Assembly (NCBI GenBank): GCA_964498785.1
Contig: CAZCJL010000032.1
Coordinates: 1-60,395, forward strand
Direction: 5' to 3'
Length of the DNA: 60,395 bases
DNA from: Mariaggregatimicrobium sp964498785
GTDB lineage: Bacteria; Zhuqueibacterota; Zhuqueibacteria; Thermofontimicrobiales; Thiofontviventaceae
Shown here: one piece after another, positions 45,190 to 53,250 of the stretch
How the letters are laid out: the number at the start of each line of letters is the position of its first letter
Position numbering within the stretch: position 1 is the stretch's first letter
Position numbers and translations under genes: made by a program
Notes under the pieces: generated by a model
Told to the model about the DNA's origin: nothing
Seen by the model: the letters and a program-made list of their open reading frames with translations, nothing else
Database searches by the model: none

Positions 45190-47871
45190 TTAGAACTCGA
45201 ATTTCATACCAACAACTACCTTTCGGGGAGAACCCAAATAATCGGGTCGATAATAATAATCACTAACCGTATTAATACATTTTACAGCTTCATCCGAATG
45301 ATATCGCTCTGCAAGTGTGTACGTGGCCCTGCCAGTATCCTGAAAAATATTGACCTCATTATTGAAATCAAAAATGTTATAAATATTTGTAAACAAAGTT
45401 GTTTTCATTCTGCCATAACGAAAAGAAATCGCGAAATTAACATCAACATTGATATAATAGGGCTTACGTTCATCATTTTCCCGACTGGGATAATAACCTT
45501 CCTGTTCAGGCGTATATGGAAATCCGGATCCAAATTGTCCGATAATACCTAAATTCCAGAAATCTTTATCATGCATTCGCGCTGTTAAATTCAAGCTATG
45601 TGTTCGATCCCAGTCCAGAAAAATGAGCTGTTTGGTAATTTCCGTGGGCGGAGTTGTTTGACTCTTGAGGTATGTATCTCTCGGATCAGATGAATTGCCT
45701 TCTGCAACCATATAAGTATAATCTATCGTTGTATTAAAAAAATCACTGCTACGCTGTTCAAACGCAATGGTAAAACCAAAGGTTTGGCCATAGTCCTTAT
45801 TCACATAGCGTGCATATTTGTCAAAACTTGGCAATAACGTATAAACTTCCATTCCGAGAAGATTTCGAATATCTTTATAATATACTGTTGCATCCACTGC
45901 AACATCCTTAGTTATACCATGTTGCACACCGATTTCGTAGGTTGCTGTTCGTTGTGGTTCCAAATCAGTATTTCCGATTGTTGCAAAGGATCCGACCGGA
46001 ATATTAAAATTTGGATTTGTATATAAATAACTAAAGGAAGGCATTTGAAAGAACAAACCATAGGATAAATGCAACACGCTTTGCTCGGCAATCGGTACGG
46101 CAACGCCAAATCTCGGACTCACCTGACTTTTTTGCGATGCTTTTAATCTGGAAGAGGTACTTGGACGTGTCAAATCGGACGGATATTCGCCATCTGGTTC
46201 AAACAGGTCGTACCTTAATCCGAGGTTCATGATGAAATATGACCATTCAATTCGATCTTGAAAGAATGCGCTAATTTCATACGGATTTTTAGTAAACTCT
46301 GTGTGATTCGGACTTTCTTTATCCACAGGTTGCGGCTTCCAGTCCGTTATTCGATCCATACGAATTAAAAATTCATGGACATCAATCTGATGCATCCTGA
46401 CTTCTGCACCCATTTTTATTTGATTAAAACGGTCAATCTGATACGTTAAATCTGATTTCAAAATACCGGCGGTGTTCTGCCTGTAAAAATGATTCATATT
46501 TGTTCCTGCCATGTAGAAACGGCGTCCGGCGCCAATATTGAATCTCGTATTCGGGACATATCTTGAATCATACGGATTTTCATATAGATATTGCTTATAA
46601 TCCTTTTTTAGATTGGCAAACTTAAAATTAATAAATCCGCTTGGATTAATGACATAATCATAATGTAGCATGTGAGAGTAACTCTCGCTGTAATTTGTTG
46701 GTAATCCGTCGGGATTGTACTTGTACATATGAGAATATCCCTGTGATTCACCGTCTTCATAAACGAATTCATAAGTTACCTTATGACTGCTAACTGGTTT
46801 AAAAATGAGTTTTCCATGCGCGGTTATTCTCTTTGACCAACTCATCGGCACAAATTCGCCATCACCGGTTGCATCGATCTGCCATAGATCTCTTTTGCTT
46901 GGCAGAGAAGATGAGTCGCTGGGCAGAAAGACCCGTGAGCCATAGAGGTAGCCATCGTCTTTATTTTGGCGCACCGATGTAAAAAACAGAATATTGTCAG
47001 AAAAGATCGACCCGGAGAGACTTCCTTGCAAATCATAGACATCGCTTAAACCGGCTAACTCTGTTTGGGATATTTCTTTTTCATAATAATCTTCGCGTTT
47101 AAAGCCGACGCCGGTTTTGGTTGCGAACGGCGTTGATCTGCCGCTGAGATAGGCGCCAGTGTAAGCTGCGAACTGTCCCGAAAATCTGGACTGTGGTTCT
47201 TTTGAAATAATGTTCACAACTCCGGACATTGCCTGACCGTATTCTGCGTTAAAGGTTCCGCTAATCACCTCAACCTCCTCGATAGAATTCGGTTCGAGGT
47301 TTATCATCTGGCTGCCGGTATAGGCGTCATTTACAGAAAGTCCGTCAATCAGATATGCTACTTCCCCCAAACGTCCTCCTCTGAAATGCCCGTCAACAAC
47401 ACCTGCCTGCAGGTTCACTACTTCTGATACCGTTTCAACGGGCAGTAATTCCATCTGATCGCTGGAAACCCGCGCCGATGAAGAAGTCAGGTCCTTTTGA
47501 ACCATTCCTCTTTCCGCTACAACCGTTACTTCCTCCCCCTCAATCACGGTTCCGGACAAAGTCGCTGATAGATTTTTCGTTACATCAACATTGATTCGAA
47601 TATTCTCCACCCGTTTACTTTTATAGCCCATACAACTAATAATAACATTGTATTGTCCCGGCGGGATGTTAATAATGAAATAATACCCATCCAGGCCAGC
47701 CATTGCTCCCAACGTTGTTCCTTCAATAAGTATATTCGCTCCGGGAATGGGTTCTTTTGTTTCAGCATCTGTAATTCGGCCGGAGAGTTTTCCTGTTGTT
47801 CCGGAGTAGCCGGTGGCTATCAATAGTAATAGAAAAAGTACTAACACAAATGCTATGTTTCGTGTTTTCAT
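45190..47871 (-). CDS. TonB-dependent receptor with carboxypeptidase-regulatory-like N-domain (module B)
   Basis: The 893-residue protein has a signal peptide, a CarboxypepD_reg-like domain (GKLSGRITDAETKEPIPGAN), a TonB-box-like EEVTVVAER, a plug (VVDGHFRGGRLGEVAYLIDG ... SGTFNAEYGQAMSG) and a barrel ending RKVVVGMKFEF. It is about 100 residues shorter than the module A receptor but clearly homologous in the first 230 residues. AGGAG lies five bases before the ATG. Only 38 bp separate it from the surface protein gene. As in module A no SusD-type gene is present. Confidence 0.9.
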   Translation of the reverse strand: MKTRNIAFVLVLFLLLLIATGYSGTTGKLSGRITDAETKEPIPGANILIEGTTLGAMAGLDGYYFIINIPPGQYNVIISCMGYKSKRVENIRINVDVTKNLSATLSGTVIEGEEVTVVAERGMVQKDLTSSSARVSSDQMELLPVETVSEVVNLQAGVVDGHFRGGRLGEVAYLIDGLSVNDAYTGSQMINLEPNSIEEVEVISGTFNAEYGQAMSGVVNIISKEPQSRFSGQFAAYTGAYLSGRSTPFATKTGVGFKREDYYEKEISQTELAGLSDVYDLQGSLSGSIFSDNILFFTSVRQNKDDGYLYGSRVFLPSDSSSLPSKRDLWQIDATGDGEFVPMSWSKRITAHGKLIFKPVSSHKVTYEFVYEDGESQGYSHMYKYNPDGLPTNYSESYSHMLHYDYVINPSGFINFKFANLKKDYKQYLYENPYDSRYVPNTRFNIGAGRRFYMAGTNMNHFYRQNTAGILKSDLTYQIDRFNQIKMGAEVRMHQIDVHEFLIRMDRITDWKPQPVDKESPNHTEFTKNPYEISAFFQDRIEWSYFIMNLGLRYDLFEPDGEYPSDLTRPSTSSRLKASQKSQVSPRFGVAVPIAEQSVLHLSYGLFFQMPSFSYLYTNPNFNIPVGSFATIGNTDLEPQRTATYEIGVQHGITKDVAVDATVYYKDIRNLLGMEVYTLLPSFDKYARYVNKDYGQTFGFTIAFEQRSSDFFNTTIDYTYMVAEGNSSDPRDTYLKSQTTPPTEITKQLIFLDWDRTHSLNLTARMHDKDFWNLGIIGQFGSGFPYTPEQEGYYPSRENDERKPYYINVDVNFAISFRYGRMKTTLFTNIYNIFDFNNEVNIFQDTGRATYTLAERYHSDEAVKCINTVSDYYYRPDYLGSPRKVVVGMKFEF

Positions 47872-47991
47872 AATGACTCCTGTTTTTGTACAGGTTTAAA
47901 ATAAATATTATACTTTACAGTTCTATTTATTGAATGTTATTGAATGTTATTTCCTGATACCAAACGATTTTTTTTTTTTTTGCTTCGGCTA

Positions 47992-48990
47992 TTATTCAGC
48001 GTCTAACGTAACCGGGCGATTCAATTCAAGTGATTTTTTCGCGGCCAACCCGATTAATGTCGCTGAAAGACCATCGTTACCGCTGCACGGTGGTTCGGTA
48101 TCTTCAAGGACGGCCTGGATAAATGCATCGATTTCCGCCAGATAAGATCTTTGATACCGCTCCAGAAAGAAATCGAGCGGACGGTCCGAGATTACGCCAT
48201 CCGGGGAGGTGTAGACTGTCCGTGTTTCGGTATTATTCAACGCGGCCACACTTCCTTTTGAGCCGAAAACTTCGATGCGTTGGTCGTAGCCATACACCGC
48301 CTGCCGGCTATTATCGATTGAAGCCAGAGCGCCGTTCTTCAATTTTAAAGTAACGATCGCCGTGTCCACATCGCCGGCTTTGCCGATTTCGGGATCCACT
48401 AAGACAGCGCCGGTTGCAAATACTTCCTCGACATCGCTCCCGGAAAGAAATCGAACCATATCGAAATCATGTATTGTCATATCCAGGAAAATGCCGCCGG
48501 AATCCTTTACATATTCTGCCGGGGGCGGCGCCGGATCGCGGGAGGCAATTTTAATTAAATATAAATCGCCAATTTTTTTTGTTTGAACAGCTTCCTGACA
48601 CCGTTTAAAATCAGGATCAAATCGCCGGTTAAAACCAATCTGCAGTTTAACGCCCTGCTGCTCTACAACACTGAGCGCTTCCCGAATCAAATCCGGATCC
48701 AGTGCGATCGGTTTTTCACAGAAAATATGTTTGCCCGCTTTCGCAGAAGCGATAATCTGCTCTGCATGATATGTCGATGGCGAAAGAATTATCACCGCAT
48801 CGATTTCTTTATCCGAAAATATTTCTTCAACATGTGTGGTACCATTCAATTGTCGGCTTTCAACCCAATTTTTATCGATGTAGGGATCAGCGATGGTTTT
48901 TACGTGAACATTCGGCATTCTCAACAGATTGTCTGTATGTAATTTCCCGATTCTGCCGGCGCCTATAACTCCTAATATCAATTTCTCCAT
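47992..48990 (-). CDS. Gfo/Idh/MocA oxidoreductase, inositol 2-dehydrogenase-like (IolG type)
   Basis: The 332-residue protein begins LGVIGAGRIGKLHTDNL (NAD-binding), has CEKPIALDPD near 93-102 and DMTIHDFDMVRFLSG near 170, the lysine and histidine active-site segments of IolG-type inositol dehydrogenases. Its start shares a base with the stop of the upstream paralogue (TAATG), so they are translationally coupled, and GAGGATAACATAATG provides a ribosome site. It is the end of the run starting at 51187. The real substrate may be myo-inositol or another cyclitol or sugar. Confidence 0.86.
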   Translation of the reverse strand: MEKLILGVIGAGRIGKLHTDNLLRMPNVHVKTIADPYIDKNWVESRQLNGTTHVEEIFSDKEIDAVIILSPSTYHAEQIIASAKAGKHIFCEKPIALDPDLIREALSVVEQQGVKLQIGFNRRFDPDFKRCQEAVQTKKIGDLYLIKIASRDPAPPPAEYVKDSGGIFLDMTIHDFDMVRFLSGSDVEEVFATGAVLVDPEIGKAGDVDTAIVTLKLKNGALASIDNSRQAVYGYDQRIEVFGSKGSVAALNNTETRTVYTSPDGVISDRPLDFFLERYQRSYLAEIDAFIQAVLEDTEPPCSGNDGLSATLIGLAAKKSLELNRPVTLDAE

Positions 48991-49994
48991 TATGTTATCC
49001 TCACTGGTTTATTCTGTTTATAAGACTGCCCGGCTGCCTGCGCGATTTTAACTGCCGCCAGTGCATCATTGCCGGTAACTGTTGGTTGGGTATTGTTCTG
49101 CACACATTTAAAAAATTCCTGAAGTTCGTTGATAAACGCCTGCTTGTAACGTTCAACAAAAGAGTAATGAGGCTTATCTGTCAAGGCACCGTCAATTGTC
49201 ACACGCATCGAATTTGTGGGCATCGTATTTCGAACATTTGCGCTTCCTTTTGTTCCAAAAACCTCCAGTTGCTGATCGTAGCCGTAATTTGTTTCACGGC
49301 TCAAATCAATGTGGCACAAAGCGCCGTTCGAAAGTTTGGCTGTAATAAGCGCAGTATCAATATCGCCTAATTTTTCGATCTCAGGATCGACCAACACAGT
49401 ACCGGTCGCGAAAATTTCCACAATTTCAGCGCCACTGATAAAACGTATCGTATCCAGATCGTGAATACTGAAATCCAGAAACAAACCACCGGAATTGGGA
49501 ATAAATTCCAGAGATGGGCGCTTCGGGTCGCGGTTCGTCACTTTAACGATATGGATATCACCAACCTCACCAGCCTGCACCATTTCGTGAACTTTCTTAA
49601 AATCCGGGTCAAACCGCCGATTGAAACCGACTTGCAATTTAACGCCTGCTTTTTTCACCGCTGAAATCACTTCTTCAATGGCTTCCGGATTCAGAGCAAT
49701 TGGCTTCTCGCAGAATATTTGCTTGCCAGCCGCTGCCGCGCGTTTTATCATTGAAACATGTGTCGAAGATGGTGTAGCAATCACCACAGCTTCGATTTCC
49801 GGATCATTCAAAATAATATTTATATCATTAGTAGGCACAGCAATTCCAACCTTTTCAGCCCAGTCTTTATCAAGCTTTTCATCAACAACCGCTTTTAGAA
49901 AAGCATTGGGTACATGGGAAATGATATTTTTAGCATGCATTTTGCCAATACGCCCGGCTCCAATGAGACCTGCTATTACCTGTTTGTTTACCAT
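48990..49994 (-). CDS. Gfo/Idh/MocA oxidoreductase, inositol 2-dehydrogenase-like (IolG type), paralogue
   Basis: The 334-residue protein has AGLIGAGRIGKMHAKNI, FCEKPIALNPE and DFSIHDLDTIRFISG, the same landmarks as the downstream gene, with which it is coupled by TAATG. GGAGGAG precedes the ATG. The pair looks like an old tandem duplication; two such enzymes often handle different isomers (for example myo- and scyllo-inositol). No iolE, iolB or other inositol genes are in view. Confidence 0.86.
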   Translation of the reverse strand: MVNKQVIAGLIGAGRIGKMHAKNIISHVPNAFLKAVVDEKLDKDWAEKVGIAVPTNDINIILNDPEIEAVVIATPSSTHVSMIKRAAAAGKQIFCEKPIALNPEAIEEVISAVKKAGVKLQVGFNRRFDPDFKKVHEMVQAGEVGDIHIVKVTNRDPKRPSLEFIPNSGGLFLDFSIHDLDTIRFISGAEIVEIFATGTVLVDPEIEKLGDIDTALITAKLSNGALCHIDLSRETNYGYDQQLEVFGTKGSANVRNTMPTNSMRVTIDGALTDKPHYSFVERYKQAFINELQEFFKCVQNNTQPTVTGNDALAAVKIAQAAGQSYKQNKPVRIT

Positions 49995-50083
49995 TCGCTA
50001 AGCTCCTCCAAACAATTAAGATAAAATTAAGACATTATACATTTCAAACCTAAATAATAGTGATATTTTTAGATAATCATTTT

Positions 50084-51187
50084 TCATATTAAGGCTGAAT
50101 GAACTTTGACAGTCACGATAGCATGGTCACTCAACATTGTTGTCTGATTTTTTTTCGTAAATACGGCGGGAATTATTTTTGGTGATGTATCATCTTTAAT
50201 TATCTGTAAATCTTTTATTATAATGTAATCAATTTGTTTTTTTACAAGACTCACTCTGCCATCTTTAAATTGCTGCTGGGTTGGTTTACCAATTTCATTA
50301 CAATCTTCAATAAGAAATCCTTCGTTTTTAAGATCGCCAAATAATGGTTCATCAGGAGTCGCGTTAAAATCACCACCAATGACTATCGGCACACCCCGGC
50401 AATTTTTCTTCACTTCATTCAAAATCATGTTCATCTGTGATTGTCGTAATCTTTTATCGTTCCCGGTGCTTTCCAAATGAGTAGAGATAAAAGTAACCGT
50501 CCTGCCATTAATCATGATATCGGCAAATAGCGCCATTCTGCCGCCTAACCGTTTTTGAAAATGGTTATACCAAATTTCAATGCCCGGAAATCGGATCATT
50601 CTCAAATTTGTTAACGGATATTTCGATAAAATCGCATTGCCGTGATAACCCCATTCATTTTCGCCGGGATATTTTTCCCGTTCTTCGGCTTCACCTTTAG
50701 TTAGCTCTAAAAATTCAACACCATAACCATAATTCATTTTCAATGCGGCAGCGAATTCTTTTGTTGTGTGTTCATTATATGAACGCGCCATACCCAGGTC
50801 CATTTCACCAAGTAAAATAATGTCAGGATCGTGCAAGGCAGGATTTGATGCAATCAGTTGAACACCCTCGCGCCAACCGCGACCACGTTCAGTATTCCAC
50901 ACGACAATTCTCAGATAGTCATTTGGCCTGGAAGAATATGAATTCAATAGTTCTATTTCATTGATTTCAGGGATGAGTTTGTTGAGATCGCTGGCTGTTT
51001 TATCGTTATCTTTTTGGGAGAGATTTTTGCGCCTGTGATCGTCAATCCAATTTAATTGGTCAACGACTTTTGTAAATTTTTGAGGTTTGTCAGAAAAGAA
51101 GCGGCTTTTCATTAATATATTACATCCTGATAAGCCCTGACCGAGTATTGCCGCACCAGTTGTCAATAAAAATGTTCTTCGATTCAT
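50084..51187 (-). CDS. Endonuclease/exonuclease/phosphatase family protein, Tat or lipoprotein signal
   Basis: The 367-residue protein has a twin-arginine-like start (NRRTFLLTTGAAILG) ending in LSGC, a lipobox, so export in folded form and anchoring are both plausible. The fold's motifs are all present: VVWNTERG, LLGEMDL, STHLES, GGDFNATPDEPLF and the final LSDHAIVTVKV, which bind the metal and attack a phosphodiester. Members act on DNA, phosphoinositides or phospholipids; the two inositol-dehydrogenase-like genes just downstream make an inositol-phosphate or phosphoinositide substrate worth testing. A GGAG lies eleven bases before the ATG. Confidence 0.83.
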   Translation of the reverse strand: MNRRTFLLTTGAAILGQGLSGCNILMKSRFFSDKPQKFTKVVDQLNWIDDHRRKNLSQKDNDKTASDLNKLIPEINEIELLNSYSSRPNDYLRIVVWNTERGRGWREGVQLIASNPALHDPDIILLGEMDLGMARSYNEHTTKEFAAALKMNYGYGVEFLELTKGEAEEREKYPGENEWGYHGNAILSKYPLTNLRMIRFPGIEIWYNHFQKRLGGRMALFADIMINGRTVTFISTHLESTGNDKRLRQSQMNMILNEVKKNCRGVPIVIGGDFNATPDEPLFGDLKNEGFLIEDCNEIGKPTQQQFKDGRVSLVKKQIDYIIIKDLQIIKDDTSPKIIPAVFTKKNQTTMLSDHAIVTVKVHSALI

Positions 51188-51642
51188 TAATTCATTTTCT
51201 CCGTGTTAAAATGACAAAATTCTATGACAATGATGAGAAACTTCTGAATACTATAACATTAATTGAAGTGCGATAAAAATAAACTAAACCTTCATATTTT
51301 TGATATAATTTATTAACACATTATTTTATTGTAATTTACAAATCATTACATTCTATTTATTTACAAATATTATTCAACTATTAAAATTTTTTATTTGTTT
51401 TTTTTAATATTTTATTTATCTTTAATTAATCTATGATGTTTTATTATTTCCATATCTTATGCAAAAGCTAATTAAACCATTTCCTGGTCATTTTCAAGTT
51501 AATAACGGTTATTTTTAACTGTTAATATTGTGTTATAACTTTGTTAACTCTCTCGTACTCGTTTTAATTAGTAATTATAAATTAGAGATTTAAGGGATAG
51601 TTTTTTCAAATTTAAGTCAACTTTTGAACCGAGAGAATTTTT
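51188..51642. promoter_or_regulatory. AT-rich divergent promoter region with GTTAA/TTAAC half-sites
   Basis: The 455-bp gap separates divergent genes, so it must hold promoters for both directions. It is very A+T-rich. Between 51504 and 51550 a cluster of GTTAA/TTAAC-like half-sites occurs, including AACTGTTAA, the palindrome GTTATAAC and GTTAAC, which look like operator sites upstream of the membrane-anchored regulator gene. No clean -35/-10 pair was fixed. Confidence 0.4.
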
Positions 51643-52935
51643 ATGTTAAATGAGAAAATTGTAAAATGTATTCAGGATAAAATAGCAAATAGCAGTGAAT
51701 TTGCCAACTCTCAGATCAATAAAAATCTGCTTTTATTTCTCATCGAGTGTTATTTAAGAAATGAAACTCCCAAAGAAGCAACAATTGCCATTAAAATATT
51801 CAAGCGAAATGATGATTTTAATCCAACCGAAGATACCATCGTCCGGGTTTATATGCACAATCTCAGAAACAAATTAGATGCATATTACAGCGCCGAAGGT
51901 AAAAACGACAAATATAAGCTTCAAATCCCGAAAGGACACTACGCTGTTAAATTTATCCCTTCCGGGAAAAAAAGAATCGAAAAATCGATCCCCTTCCGAA
52001 CCACAAGAAATATTATATGCCTTTTCATTGTTTTGCTTTTAATTATTTCATTAGTATATCTGTGGAATCAAAACCGGGAAATGCAATCAGACCTGAATTC
52101 GTTGCAAGTAATCGACAGGAATAATGCAATATGGAAAGACTATCTGACTAGCGATCTTCAAAATCTCATTGTTATAGGAAACCATCTGTTCTTTTCTGAA
52201 TTTGATACGGATCTCGACAGATGGCAGTATATCAGGGACCTTCAAATTAATACACACGAGGAACTGGAACAATATAAAAAACGGTTCCCCAATAAAAAAA
52301 TTGACGAAACAAACGAAGCGTATTTCCCGGATGGATGTGTCTGGAGTATTCCGCCTATACTAAAAATTTTCAACTCAATACCCAGGTCAATTGTCCTGCG
52401 CAGAGTAAAGGATATTACCCCACAAGCAGTTTACGATAATAATGTCATTTTTTTGGGGAGCATCAAAACTCTTGGTATATTCGAACGCTACGTGTCTGGC
52501 TCTCATTTTCAATATAAACTTATCCCCCATCGATTATTCAGATTATCCGATTCCCCGGCTGACATAAATAAAGTGGATACACATAAAATTATCTATAATC
52601 CGGAAGACGGCAGCCCGATAGACACATTAACCACCAGCTACAATCAATCCACCGGCTATCATCGGGATCTGGCATTAGCCCTAAAATTTCCCGGCCCGCA
52701 AAATAATTCGATTTTTATCATTACATCCTTCTACTCATCCGGCGTCCCCGAAGTCACCAAATTTCTTACTAATCCTGAAACACTAAAACTACTGGAAGCG
52801 AAATTTGCTGAAAAATATCACAAAGTCCCACCCTATTTTGAAATATTGTTCGAGGTACGGGGAGTTATTAAAACGGGCTTTTATCTGGAAATTAAATATT
52901 TAAACGAAATTGACAAAAATGTTAAAATCTGGTAG
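51643..52935 (+). CDS. Membrane-anchored protein with N-terminal winged-helix-like domain, putative regulator
   Basis: The 430-residue protein has an N-terminal cytosolic domain (1-110) with LLFLIECYLRNETPKEATIAIKIF, then DTIVRVYMHNLRNKLDAYY and LQIPKGHYAVKF. This is the domain found in front of TPR, cyclase or membrane modules in many regulators, with the common pattern KEYTIAVEVFGR..DFDP..D.IVRV...RLR..L..YY....IPKG.Y. One membrane helix follows (about 123-141), then a ~285-residue exported region not recognised. This is a one-pass layout like ToxR/CadC, able to couple an outside signal to DNA binding. It is alone on its strand with a 315-bp gap behind it. DNA binding is inferred, not shown. 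Confidence 0.7.
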   Translation: MLNEKIVKCIQDKIANSSEFANSQINKNLLLFLIECYLRNETPKEATIAIKIFKRNDDFNPTEDTIVRVYMHNLRNKLDAYYSAEGKNDKYKLQIPKGHYAVKFIPSGKKRIEKSIPFRTTRNIICLFIVLLLIISLVYLWNQNREMQSDLNSLQVIDRNNAIWKDYLTSDLQNLIVIGNHLFFSEFDTDLDRWQYIRDLQINTHEELEQYKKRFPNKKIDETNEAYFPDGCVWSIPPILKIFNSIPRSIVLRRVKDITPQAVYDNNVIFLGSIKTLGIFERYVSGSHFQYKLIPHRLFRLSDSPADINKVDTHKIIYNPEDGSPIDTLTTSYNQSTGYHRDLALALKFPGPQNNSIFIITSFYSSGVPEVTKFLTNPETLKLLEAKFAEKYHKVPPYFEILFEVRGVIKTGFYLEIKYLNEIDKNVKIW

Positions 52936-53250
52936 CATATTATTTCGTTATCTATTCTCAAATACTCATTTTAAACATCAATATGCTACCTTTATAAATC
53001 AATATTTCATTACAAAACCTTTATCTGTTTCTTACCGAAAAAAGCTTTCATCTCCCCTTTCAGTAAATTTTTTCCTTGACTTTTTTCAAAAAATTTTATA
53101 TATAAAACTTATGAAGCATATACAACATATTTTCAATCAATTTGATTATATTACTACATAACATTATCAAATAGCAGTTTTTTATTCATTTAATTTCTTG
53201 CATTTTTTTGACAGTTATCTGAAATGCAAAAAAAAGTTAAGGAGTACACT
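52936..53250. other. AT-rich intergenic region
   Basis: No gene or clear repeat is seen. The stretch is A+T-rich with T-runs near 53070-53100 and 53170-53215. The strong AAGGAG ribosome site of the next gene is at its right end. A promoter for the oxidoreductase operon is expected here. Confidence 0.5.

Noticed and set aside
45190..47871. SusC/SusD pair
   Set aside because: The receptor is SusC-like but the adjacent large protein lacks a lipobox and the TPR-rich SusD pattern.
47965..47983. T-run as terminator of the inositol-dehydrogenase-like genes
   Set aside because: On the minus strand it reads as an A-run, has no stem before it, and so does not form a terminator for those genes.
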